Source: G963667675 sp965197565
GTDB lineage: Bacteria > Chloroflexota > Dehalococcoidia > Lucifugimonadales > UBA3495
DNA: 64,000 nt
NCBI GenBank assembly: GCA_965197565.1
Contig: CBDANK010000004.1
Coordinates: forward strand, 1,426,001 to 1,490,000
Direction of reading: 5' to 3'
Below, piece after piece: positions 1 through 8,658 of this stretch. A model generated the notes under the pieces. That model made no database searches and had not been told where the DNA came from. It worked only from the letters and a program-made list of their open reading frames with translations. Positions within the stretch are counted from its first letter, which is position 1. Every line of letters starts with the position of its first letter. A program made the position numbers and the translations under genes.

Positions 1-327
1 AAATCAATGGAGTTGGCAGAGATGGTCTATCGCGTCTCCGCGCAATTTCCACCGGAAGAGAGATTCGGGTTGACCGGACAGGTTCGCCGGTCAGCGGTCT
101 CGATAGCAGCCAACATAGCGGAGGGAGCGGAACGTCACGGGACGAGAGAGTTTCTGCATTTCCTGGGGATAGCCAGCGGTTCCCTGGCGGAAACGGAGAC
201 GTTTCTGATGCTGGCGCAACGCCTGGGGATGACCGGGAGGGAGCAAGTCAATCCGCTGCTGGCTCAGGCATCGGAGGTTGGACGGATGCTCAACGGGCTG
301 AAACGCTCGCTACGGTCCAGAACTTGA
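1..327 (+). CDS. Four-helix-bundle protein (23S rRNA intervening-sequence family), 5' end outside window
   Basis: The reading frame is open to base 1 (Lys-Ser before the Met at position 7), so the true start lies upstream; family members usually begin with a YRDLxVWQKS-like segment just before this point. The protein shows the family hallmarks: a helix with a positively charged stretch (GQVRRSAVSIAANIAEGAER) followed by FLxxAxGSLxE and a C-terminal LNGLxRSL helix. Members form pentameric four-helix bundles and are often found as solitary genes in accessory DNA; their biochemical role is not settled. The stop codon overlaps the TTG at 324 that opens the next reading frame. Confidence 0.8.
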   Translation, partial: KSMELAEMVYRVSAQFPPEERFGLTGQVRRSAVSIAANIAEGAERHGTREFLHFLGIASGSLAETETFLMLAQRLGMTGREQVNPLLAQASEVGRMLNGLKRSLRSRT

Positions 328-695
328 AGGGCACGGACTTCCCCTTATCACTGACCATCGGCCACTGGACACAAGCCACTGTGCATGGCGTTGACGTGTT
401 CCACCCCAACACCGGCGAGGTGCGCAGCGACGGCCCGGAGGGCATCGCTTGCTGGTTCATCGACACCGACTATAACCAGGAGAGCTTCTTCGTCCGCCAC
501 GCCTACTTCCTAGGCGCCGGCGACCCCTACAAGTCGTTGAAGACCACCCTCCGCGCCGAAATCGACGAGGACGCTTGGGCCACCCTGAACAGCGACACGT
601 CGCGGCCTTTTCCGCGCCCGGAGTCGGGGCGGATTGCCGTCAAGGTCATCAACCATTTGGGGGACGAGGTTATGAAGGTGTTCCGGGTGGGGTAA
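324..695 (+). pseudogene. C-terminal remnant of a DNA (adenine) methyltransferase
   Basis: About 120 residues are left. They match what I recall of the tail of large site-specific (type III-like) DNA methyltransferases: an ACWFIDTDYN motif, an FFVRHAYFLG segment, then PFPxPxSGRIAVKVI and a closing EVMKVF. No catalytic DPPY or FxGxG motif is present, and the frame begins at a TTG overlapping the end of the upstream small gene. This fits a restriction-modification gene truncated or interrupted by that gene. I see no partner endonuclease in the window. The family match is from memory of conserved segments, not from a search. Confidence 0.55.
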
Positions 696-782
696 ACGGC
701 GCCTTATCAAACCCATTTATAGCAAAATTAGGCATGTTATGGTTTTATTGTAATTTAGCTAACTTTGCTATAGATTAGTGCT

Positions 783-1970
783 ATGGACCCGATACGCAAC
801 CCGTACGCGCCGGGCGCGGGAACTCCACCACCCGAACTTGCTGGCCGCGATGAGATCCGTTCCACCGCGCACATCGCATTAGAGCGGACTAGAATTGGAC
901 GCCCCAGCAAGAGTCTTTTGATGGTCGGCCTGCGGGGCGTGGGAAAGACCGTGCTGCTGGACCGCATTCGGGGAGACGCCGAGGGCAGGGGTATTTGCAC
1001 CCTGCGCATAGAAGCGCCTGAAGGCCGTTCCCTTCCATCCATTCTGGCGCCTCAACTGCGTATTGCGTTGCTGAAACTCTCGAATAGAGCGGCCGCCAAA
1101 CAGTTAGCGCAACGTGCGCTCAGGGGGCTTGCGGGATTTGTTAGAGCCCTGAAGGTGAAGTACCAGGACATCGAGGTGGCTCTGGACTTCGACTCCGAAC
1201 CCGGCTTGGCGGACAACGGGGACTTGGAAATCGATTTGCAGGAGTTGTTGGAAGTTGTCGGCGAAGCCGCCAAGGCAGATGGGACTTGTGTAGGGGTCTT
1301 CATAGACGAGCTTCAATACGTGAAAGAGGACGAACTGGCGGCGTTGATCACTGCATTGCACCGGACATCGCAACGGCAACTTCCCGTAGTATTGCTCGGC
1401 GCCGGTCTGCCCCAAGTGCGGGGCCGCATGGGAAAAGCCAAGTCCTACGCCGAGAGGCTTTTCGAGTTCCCTGAAATCGGCCCGTTGTCCGATGAAGATG
1501 CGAGGCTGGCTATTGCCAAGCCCGCGGCCGACGAGGGAGTGGAGATCGACGCTGCCGCTCTGGACGCCATCGTACATCAGACGCGATGCTATCCTTACTT
1601 TTTGCAGGAATGGGGTAAGCACGTATGGGATGTAGCCGAGACGTCGCCTATCACAACCTCTAATGTGGAAATTGCCTCCAAACAGGCCGTAGCTACTCTC
1701 GATGAGAGCTTTTTCCTCGTCAGGTTTGACAGACTGACACCGTCGGAAAAGAAGTATGTACGGGCGATGGCTGAGCTTGGGGCCGGGCCTCATCGTTCCG
1801 GTGATATTGCCAATGAACTGAAACGTCAAGTAAGCTCCTTGGCCCCGACCAGAAATCAATTGATCACTAAAGGAATGATTTGGAGTCCCAGCCACGGCGA
1901 TACTGCTTTTACGGTCCCAATGTTTGATGAGTTCATGTTGCGCATCATGCCGGGCAATGACTGGCGCTAA
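783..1970 (+). CDS. AAA-type ATP-binding protein with C-terminal winged-helix-like region
   Basis: A 395-residue P-loop ATPase of the Orc1/Cdc6-like AAA group. A Walker A motif (GLRGVGKTVLL) sits near residue 50, Walker B (GVFIDELQY) near residue 176, and a sensor-like segment (VLLGAGLP) near 210. The last ~90 residues (TPSEKKYVRAMAELG... GDIANELKR) look like a winged-helix DNA-binding domain. It is preceded by an AT-rich stretch (700-782), unusual here and probably holding the promoter. It lies 12 nt before the helicase gene and is probably co-transcribed with it. Such ATPases are common in defence and mobile islands; the specific role is unknown. Confidence 0.75.
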   Translation: MDPIRNPYAPGAGTPPPELAGRDEIRSTAHIALERTRIGRPSKSLLMVGLRGVGKTVLLDRIRGDAEGRGICTLRIEAPEGRSLPSILAPQLRIALLKLSNRAAAKQLAQRALRGLAGFVRALKVKYQDIEVALDFDSEPGLADNGDLEIDLQELLEVVGEAAKADGTCVGVFIDELQYVKEDELAALITALHRTSQRQLPVVLLGAGLPQVRGRMGKAKSYAERLFEFPEIGPLSDEDARLAIAKPAADEGVEIDAAALDAIVHQTRCYPYFLQEWGKHVWDVAETSPITTSNVEIASKQAVATLDESFFLVRFDRLTPSEKKYVRAMAELGAGPHRSGDIANELKRQVSSLAPTRNQLITKGMIWSPSHGDTAFTVPMFDEFMLRIMPGNDWR

Positions 1971-1982
1971 CCCGCATAGCAA

Positions 1983-4047
1983 TTGATGCAATTCCGCATA
2001 GCCGACACATTCACTGCCAGTTTGGCCCGCCTCACCAACGAGCAGCAGAAGGCGGCCAAGACTACCGCCTTTGACTTGCAACTCAATCCGGCCCAGCCGG
2101 GCCATAGCTTGCACCGGGTCACTGGCGCGAAAGACCCCGACTTCTGGTCGGTTCGGGTGAATTTGGACCTGTGCATCATTCTGCACCGGGCGGGGGAGAA
2201 CGTCGTTCTCTGCTACGTAGGCCGCCACGACGACGCCTATAAGTGGGCCGAGCGTCGTCGGCTGGAGAGGCATCCAACCACCGGCGCCGCCCAACTGGTG
2301 GAGCTTCGGGAGGTTGTCCAGGAGATTGCGGTTCCCGTGTACGTAGAGGTCGAGGCCCAAGCGCCGCCAAAGCCGGCGCTCTTTGCCCACCTGCCGGACG
2401 ATCAACTGCTGGGTTACGGGGTGCCGGTGGAATGGCTGGGGGATGTCAGGGCCGCTAACGAGGACAGCGTGCTGGACATCGCCGACCACCTGCCAGCCGA
2501 GGCGGCCGAGTCGCTGTTGGAACTGGCTGTCGGCAAGACACCGCAACCGTCCCTTCCCGCGCCTTCCGGGGCCGACCCCTTCAGCCATCCCGACGCCCTG
2601 CGCCGTTTCCGCGTCATGCGAAACGTCGAAGAGTTAGCAGAGGCCCTGGAATATCCCTGGGAGAAGTGGACCATCTTCCTCCATCCGGCTCAGCTAGGTC
2701 TCGTGGAGCGTAACTACAACGGGCCAGCCAGGGTTTCCGGCTCTGCGGGCACCGGCAAGACTGTCGTGGCCCTCCACCGGGCGGCATTCCTCGCCAAGTC
2801 CAACCCGAAGGCCCGTGTTCTGCTCACCACCTTCTCCGACGCACTGGCGAACCTACTGAGGGCCAAGCTAGAACTGCTGACTCATCAAGAAGTGCAGCCA
2901 GACGGAAGAATCGTGGTGGACTCCCTGGATGCCGTTGGCCTCAGCTTTTACGAGGCCACGTTTGGCCCGGCAGGAGACCATTGGTGCCCTTGTCGAAGAC
3001 GCCGCCAGCAAGGAAGGGACCAATTTCTCCCGGACCTTTCTCCTGACGGAGTGGGAGCGAGTTGTGGACGCCTGGCAGTTGGACACTTGGGACGACTATC
3101 GTGACGTAGCGCGCATCGGCCGCTACCGCAGGTTGTCCGAAGCACAGCGGAAAACCGTGTGGCCGGTCTTCCAGCGGGTCAAGTCGGGCTTGCGAGAGCT
3201 GGGGCTATTGACCAAGGCCGAAATGTTCGGGCGACTGACCCACTGCATTTCACAAACTGACCATCCTCCTTTCGACTTCATAGTGGTGGACGAGGCCCAA
3301 GACGTGAGTGTCGCCCAGTTGCGACTTCTAGCCGCCCTCGCCGGTGGCCGTCCCAATGGCCTCTTTTTTGCCGGCGACTTGGGTCAACGCATCTTCCAGC
3401 AACCTTTTTCTTGGAAGGAGCTCGGGGTTGACGTGCGGGGCCGTTCCCAAACTCTGCGGATAAACTACCGTACCTCGCACCAGATCAGGACACAGGCAGA
3501 CCGTCTCCTGGACCCGGAAATCTCCGACGTTGACGGCAACCTGGAAGAAAGGAAAGGCACGGTCTCGGTGTTCAACGGGTCAAAGCCGATCATTCAAGTC
3601 TTGGACGACGAAGAGGTTGAATCCATCACAGTGAGCGAGTGGCTGACCGCCCGAATCTCCGAGGGCCTGCAACCCGGCGAGATTAGCGTATTTGTCCGGT
3701 CGATGGACCAGATAGAACGGGCTGTGGCAGCGATTAAACGAAGCGGCGTACCTCACTCCGTGCTTGATGCAGACATGGACGCGGAGGAAGGCTGTTTGAC
3801 GGTAGGCACCATGCATCTGGCTAAGGGTCTGGAGTCCCGCGCCGTGGCGGTAATGGCCTGTGACTCGGAGGTTATTCCCCTCCAGTCCCGAGTGGAATCC
3901 ATTGCGGACGAAGCGGACTTAGAGGAAGTTTACAACACCGAGCGAAACCTGCTCTATGTGGCCTGCACCCGCGCCCGGGACCACCTGTTAGTTACCGGGG
4001 TGGAGCCAGCGTCGGAGTTCTTGGACGATTTGGGTTATACAACTTAA
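1983..4047 (+). pseudogene. UvrD/Rep-type helicase with N-terminal RelE/ParE-like domain, one frameshift
   Basis: Two overlapping frames make one protein of about 687 residues. The first ~90 residues resemble a RelE/ParE toxin fold (HSLHRV, DPDFWSVRVN, LCYVGRHDDAYKWAERR). The superfamily 1 helicase part follows: Walker A GSAGTGKTVVALH near residue 250, then after the shift VVDEAQDVS (motif II), FFAGDLGQRIF (motif III), LRINYRTS (motif IV), TVGTMHLAKGLE (motif V) and YVACTRARDHL (motif VI). The frame changes between about 2955 and 2985, in a GC-rich stretch, needing one base skipped. All helicase motifs are otherwise conserved, so this is either a recent mutation or an assembly error. Fusions of a RelE-like domain to UvrD-like helicases are known. 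Confidence 0.8.
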
Positions 4048-4827
4048 TAGCCCTCACCGGGTTACCAATAGCCAGAGTTCCGCTAGGGCCAGGAAAATCG
4101 CTTGCTGGAGGGAGTCGAGGCCGGCGGGCCTCCGGCGCATACGCATGGTCTCCACAAGCTCTATCAGAGTTTGAAGAAATGCGACCAGGAGTCAGGTATG
4201 CGATGTTCGACCGCAGGCATATCTATTACTCCAACGACGACAGGAGCAAGAAGCAGTCCGTCTGCTGGTACATGAAATGGCTCTTCAAGGAGCATACGAC
4301 TCGCCGCAGTGCCCTAGAAGAGGCGGTACGCCAGAATTTTGCCCTTAGAGACGATGATGAATTCGTCAAGTAAACTCTGGCCGACGCCTATAACCACCTC
4401 CGCCAGTCTAAGGACCCCGCAGTCATTTACTTCCTAATCACGCTGAGATATTTACCGAAAGGATCCCAGATAAAACACCCGGACGCCGTTCCTGAAGTCC
4501 AGTGGTTTGGCCAAAACCAGAGGGGTGGTGATGACGCCAGCCGGCACTTGACTGGGATTCATAGAAAAAGGCGGGGATGGTGCATGGGGGACCGAGCCCC
4601 AGGAAGAGGGGTTAGTACGGGTATCGGACATCGCCAAGAATTTGGCAGATGCCAAGGTCTACCTGGTCAATCGTCTCACGAGGCAAGTCATCTAATTAAG
4701 GAGGGGAACGGCAGGCAGCAAATAAGGCCCGCATACATGGGCAGTAAAGGGGGGAGACCTGGAAGGCGGTGCTCCCGGGGCTGGGCCTGGCGGCGCATCA
4801 AGAAGGCCCCCTCCGGCGGGCGGTCAG
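4048..4827 (+). other. Decayed coding sequence, probably mobile-element remnants
   Basis: No intact gene is convincing here. A 64-codon frame at 4179-4373 (rich in charged residues, no recognisable family) continues in frame after its TAA. From 4483 to 4695 another frame reads like the end of a real protein (VRVSDIAKNLADAKVYLVNR) but contains an internal TGA near 4548-4550. The pattern of protein-like text broken by stops and shifts continues into the conjugation-ATPase remnant downstream, so I read the whole stretch as one eroded element. Confidence 0.4.
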
Positions 4828-5838
4828 GACCCCCTGCTGATCAAGGAGAAGGTTTCCAGCATCGCCTGCCAGGCCGAGCTGGAGGTCACCGCCATCCTGC
4901 CGGAGCACGGCACCGAGCAGCGGGCCAGGGAACCGCTACGCAACGTGGCCGTAGCCTACGCCCACTACAACAACCCCGCCGGGACCAGCTTCGAGGCGAC
5001 CAAGGTCCGCCCCGCTGCCCCCATTCCGAGCCCTTGCCCCCGGTAACGGGCACGCTCCGCAGCCGCAACGTCCTGGGGGCGGGAGACGGCGACCCTACGG
5101 CACCCCCTGGGGCCGGAGGACCAATTGCACATGGTGCAGCGCTCCGGGGCGAAGGTCCTGCCCCCGGCCGGGAGGGTCCCCGGTAGCGCCCCCATGGGGG
5201 ATACGGTGGGCGGCAAGCCACGCCGGTGCTTCTCCCCGGACACCAACAGCCGCCACCACCTCTACGTGGCCCGCACCCGGATGGGCAGTCCACCCTGATG
5301 CAGAACACGGTGATGCACAGGATGCGGGAGAAGGCGGCGGGAAGGGACGACGAGGAACTCATACCGGGGATCAACCTGCTGGACACCCGGGTCTTCCACG
5401 ACAGGGACCGCACCACCGAGTCGGTGGTGCGGATCGCCCGCGGCCTGTGGGACCAGTGGGGACTCCGGATGCAGTCCATCCTGGAGCACGCCGTCAAGAG
5501 CCTCCACGAGTACAACCGCCACCCGGACACCCGGGAGGACCGCCAGCTGACCATCCTGGACGGGCAGCGGTTACTGGCGGACTTGGAGTTCCGGAGGGAA
5601 GTGCTGCGTCGGGTGGATGACTCCTACGTGTTGGCCTAGTTGACCCAAGACCTCACCGGCTGGACCCGGGAAACCCGGTCCAACGCTCTAGCTCCGGTGC
5701 AGACCCGCCTGGCCTACTACTCTTCCTCAAAGAAAGCGTGCTCCATCCTGGGCCAGCCCCGCTCCACCATCGACCTGAGGCGGGTCATTGCCGAGGGCGG
5801 GGTGCTGCTTATGCTCAGGTCGTTCCCACCGACGCCTA
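4828..5838 (+). pseudogene. Degenerate conjugative-transfer ATPase (VirB4/HerA/DUF87-like)
   Basis: Protein-like text spreads over several frames. From about 4837 LIKEKVSSIACQAELEV and AYAHYNNPAGTSFEATKV; about 5110 QLHMVQRSGAKVLPP; about 5250 HHLYVARTRMG, where one base is missing so that the Walker A Gly-Lys-Ser-Thr is broken (GQSTLMQN in the next frame); then GINLLDTRVFHDRDRTTESV, GLWDQWGLRMQSILEHAVK and LTILDGQRLL. An in-frame TAG at 5637-5639 precedes LAPVQTRLAYYSSSKKA and QPRSTIDLRRVIAEGGVLL. In intact homologues as I remember them, about 40 residues with the Walker B region lie between GRDDE and GINLLD; these are deleted. The gene is dead and marks a former conjugative or integrative element. 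Confidence 0.65.
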
Positions 5839-5913
5839 ACCGATGAATCCTAACCTCCAAACCAATACTGAGGAGGGAGGTCAAGGCGACTAGGTTTAGC
5901 ACAGCCTGATGTC

Positions 5914-7047
5914 CTAAACTAAAGCCAAGGTGGGATGTGCATTTGGGTGGTGCTGGGAACCGGGTTGGGAGTTTTGCAGTAGCTTCTCGGCCCTTAAGTG
6001 CAGGATGGTCCGGCACCGCTGTTTGACCTCATCCTTCCTCCTGGACAGGCGGGCGAGGAAGCCGCTCACCCTCTCCTGCACCAAGGCTTTAGTTCCCAGG
6101 CACAGGTTCCCGGTGGCTTCCTCTCTCACCCATCTCCAGACCGCCTCGTCGGCGTTGAAGTCCGGGCTGTACCCCGGCAGATTCACCAGCCGCAGGTTCA
6201 GACCGGGGGTCTCCAGGTATGACCGCATCGCCGGGCCACGGTGCGCTGGCGCGTTATCCCAGATCACGTTCAGACGCCCGCCGTACCTCTCTCTCAACTG
6301 CTCCAGGAAGGCTGCGGATGTTCCGCTATTGCTGTTCCCCTCCAGTTCCATCCATTCCACCTCGCCCGTCTCCAGACACACTGCCGAGTAGTAGCTGGCC
6401 TTCTCACCACGGCGCGGGCTGGTCGAGTCCACCAGGGCCGGCTCTCCCTTCAGCGCCCACTTACCCCGCAACTCAGCGTCCGCCCGGAAGTGGGCCTCAT
6501 CAACGAAGAAGATCTTCTCCCCGGTCTCTTGCGCCTCACACGCCAGGGCAGCGTACTCTGCCACGAAGGCCTCTCGCCGCGCTTCATCGGCCTTGACCAG
6601 CCGCTTCTTAGGACGCTTGAGCACGAATCCCAGGCGGTGCAGCCAGTTCAGGCAGCTGCTGCGGCTCAGGCTGATGCCGAAACGTTCCAAGACAAACTTC
6701 CAGACAGCTTTCCAGTTCCAGTTGGCTAGGCCGATATCCACATTGGCAGGCAGTTCCTGCACCGCCGCCTGCTGCGCCTCTTCCAGGGCGGGGGGGGGGG
6801 AACCCCCGGACTGCTCGAAGGCCAAGGCCGCAGGACCGCCTTCGCCGAAGGCGCCAAGCCACCGTCCTATGCTATGAGGATCCCGTTCCAGCGCCTCGGC
6901 CACCGCCGAAGCGGTCCAACCCTGGGCTAGCAGCCAGAGAGCGTGCCACCGCTCCCGTTCGCGGGGCGTCGGAGCCAGAATTAGCCGCCTGCGCAGACCG
7001 GACACATCCATTTCCCACTGTTCGAGAAACCGGCTTATCTCTCCCAT
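5914..7047 (-). CDS. IS630-family transposase (type A, intact)
   Basis: A 377-residue DDE transposase. It begins with helix-turn-helix segments (RERERWHALWLLAQGWTAS; EALERDPHSIGRW) and carries the catalytic triad in IFFVDEAHF (D), VIWDNAPAH (D) and YSPDFNADEAVW (E). A GTG at 7056 is an alternative start. It contains an 11-base C run (G11 on the plus strand, 6790-6800) in a Pro-rich linker, a likely slippage site. The stop codon TAG is made of the target TA (5915-5916) plus one flanking base, so termination depends on where the element landed. The related copy at 59.5 kb is frameshifted at the same C run. Confidence 0.88.
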   Translation of the reverse strand: MGEISRFLEQWEMDVSGLRRRLILAPTPRERERWHALWLLAQGWTASAVAEALERDPHSIGRWLGAFGEGGPAALAFEQSGGSPPPALEEAQQAAVQELPANVDIGLANWNWKAVWKFVLERFGISLSRSSCLNWLHRLGFVLKRPKKRLVKADEARREAFVAEYAALACEAQETGEKIFFVDEAHFRADAELRGKWALKGEPALVDSTSPRRGEKASYYSAVCLETGEVEWMELEGNSNSGTSAAFLEQLRERYGGRLNVIWDNAPAHRGPAMRSYLETPGLNLRLVNLPGYSPDFNADEAVWRWVREEATGNLCLGTKALVQERVSGFLARLSRRKDEVKQRCRTILHLRAEKLLQNSQPGSQHHPNAHPTLALV

Positions 7048-7143
7048 ACCCAACACCGACCACGCTTCTAATCGCCTTGTAGCCTATGCAACTCCCCCGA
7101 TTTTATCGGATGCCTATGCAGGTTTCACCTTGGCTTTAGTTTA
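5915..7143 (-). mobile_element. IS630-family element, type A copy 1 (with flanking TA duplication)
   Basis: The element proper runs 5917-7141 (1,225 bp) and is bounded by 16-bp inverted repeats (AACTAAAGCCAAGGTG at the left end, its complement at 7126-7141). TA dinucleotides at 5915-5916 and 7142-7143 are the target duplication typical of the IS630/Tc1 group. One minus-strand transposase fills it. The right-hand TA is also the left TA of the next element (type B), so the two abut exactly. Confidence 0.85.
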
Positions 7144-8375
7144 GTAGCTGACCATCATTGAAATGATGGCTGGTGAGATATGATGGGTTAGCAGTCAAAA
7201 AAGAAAATCGGGAAGCGGGGATGGATGTGATGATGAAGAAATACCGAGTGGGACTTACGGAGGAGGAACAGGAGGAACCGAAGGGATTGGTGTCCAAGGG
7301 TTGGGCGGCGGCTTACAAGCAGACTCACGCCCGCATTCTGCTGCTTAGCGATGAGAACCAGGTTGATGGCGCAATGAGGGACGAGGATATAGCCTGGGTC
7401 CTGAAGGTGGGCAGCGCCACGGTGGAACGGGTGCGCCGCCGGTGCGTGGAGGAGGGCCTGGAGGCAGCCCTGGGACGCAAACAGCAGCTAAAGCGCCGCA
7501 AGAAAAAGCTGGATGGTCAGGGTGAGGCCCACCTGGTAGCCTTGGCCTGCTCTCAACCGCCGGAGGGACGGGTCAGTTGGACGCTGCAAATGCTGGCCGA
7601 TGGATTGGTGGCGCAGGAGATAGTGGATAGCATCAGCACAGAGACGGTGCGCCGGACTCTGAAAAAAACGAACTCAAGCCTTGGCTGAAAGAATGCTGGT
7701 GCCTCCCGCCCCAAGGGAGCACGGACTTTGTGTGCGCCATGGAGGACGTGTTGGAGGTCTATCACCGTCCCTACGGAGAGGGGGAGGTGCTGGTGTGTCT
7801 GGACGAGACCAGCAAGCAACTGGTGCAGGAGACCCGCCAACCCCGTCCGTCGCGGCCGGGGGCAGCCATGGCATACGATTACGAATATCAACGCAACGGA
7901 GTGAGCAACCTGTTCATGCTGTTCGCGCCCCTGGAGGGATGGCGGCGGGTGGAGGTCACGGACCGGCGCACCAAGGCCGACTGGGCACGGGTGGTCAAGA
8001 AACTGGTGGACGAGGACTATGTCGACAAGGAGCGGATAGTCTTGGTGATGGACAACCTGAACACCCATCATCCGGCATCCCTATACCAGGCTTTCGAGCC
8101 GGCGGAGGCACGGCGCATTGCCCAACGGCTGGAGATACATTACACCCCGAAGCACGGGAGTTGGCTTAATATGGCCGAGATCGAACTGGGGGTGCTGGCG
8201 CGGCAGTGCTTGGATCGCCGGATACCCAGCCAGGAAGTCCTGGAACGGGAAACAGGCGCATGGCAGGACCAACGGAACCGGGACGTAATTCAGGTGGACT
8301 GGCGCTTCACAACCGAGGACGCCCGCATCAAGCTCAAGTCCCTATACCCATCAATACAACAGTGAGGCTCTACTA
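7142..8375 (+). mobile_element. IS630-type element, type B copy 1
   Basis: Boundaries come from comparison with the copy at 58318-59551: identity begins at TAGTAGCTGACC and ends at GGCTCTACTA. The element proper is 7144-8373 (1,230 bp, same length as copy 2) between TA dinucleotides. Terminal inverted repeats are very short (GTAG), but a perfect subterminal hairpin (CCATCATT, 2-nt loop, AATGATGG; 7151-7168) lies just inside the left end. The two copies differ at only a few bases that I can see, so transposition was recent. Confidence 0.8.
7221..8365 (+). CDS. IS630-type transposase (type B), two frames joined by probable -1 frameshift
   Basis: Frame 1 (from GTG 7173 or more likely ATG 7221 to TGA 7686) carries the helix-turn-helix half (DEDIAWVLKVGSATVERVRR). 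The DDE half continues in the -1 frame through ELKPWLKECWCLPPQ to 8365, with LVCLDETSK (D), VLVMDNLNTHH (D) and SWLNMAEIELGVL (E). The switch is at an A7 run, 7662-7668 (CTG AAA AAA ACG), the kind of slippery site used for programmed -1 frameshifting in several IS families. The same run and frame arrangement occur in the second copy. The product would be about 380 residues. Confidence 0.8.
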
Positions 8376-8520
8376 GCGGCCTTGGATTAAAGGCCCGCCA
8401 GTAATAAGGATCAGTACCCGGCATCTCAGTGGGAAACGTCGCGAGGTCCTCTAGGAGCTGCTACAGCTGCGGGAGGCAAACTCGAACGAGAGGGAAGGCG
8501 CTGACGACGTTCCATATTTG
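8376..8520. other. Intergenic, right flank of IS pair
   Basis: I see no gene here. It is the far flank of the IS630 pair and lies 3' of the minus-strand tRNA gene. No convincing terminator with a T tract is visible. Confidence 0.4.
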
Positions 8521-8596
8521 TGGTGGAGCTGGAGGGGCTCGAACCCTCTACCTCTTCAATGCCATTGAAGCGCTCTCCCAGCTGAGCTACAGCCCC
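8521..8596 (-). tRNA. tRNA-Ala (anticodon GGC)
   Basis: On the minus strand a 76-nt cloverleaf can be folded. The acceptor stem GGGGCTG pairs with CAGCTCC (one G-U), the D arm contains AGCTCAGCTGGGAGAGC, the anticodon stem CTTCA/TGAAG encloses the loop ATGGCAT with anticodon GGC, and the T arm contains GGTTCGAGCC. The 3' CCA is encoded. It reads GCC (and GCU) alanine codons. It sits between the IS/mobile island and the catabolic cluster, a position where integrative elements often stop. Confidence 0.95.
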
Positions 8597-8658
8597 AATA
8601 AAGGCCAAGGAATTGGCCTACTTACCAATATAACAACTGGGCCGGAGGCCCGCAACCT

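Noticed and set aside
1104..2588. 494-codon minus-strand frame
   Set aside because: Antisense to the ATPase and helicase genes, spans their junction, and has no recognisable motif.
4548..5186. 212-codon plus-strand frame rich in Gly, Arg and Pro
   Set aside because: Out of phase with the recognisable protein text; composition typical of GC-rich shadow frames.
7553..8071. 172-codon minus-strand frame in IS type B (also at 58729-59247)
   Set aside because: Antisense to the transposase; duplicated only because the IS is duplicated.
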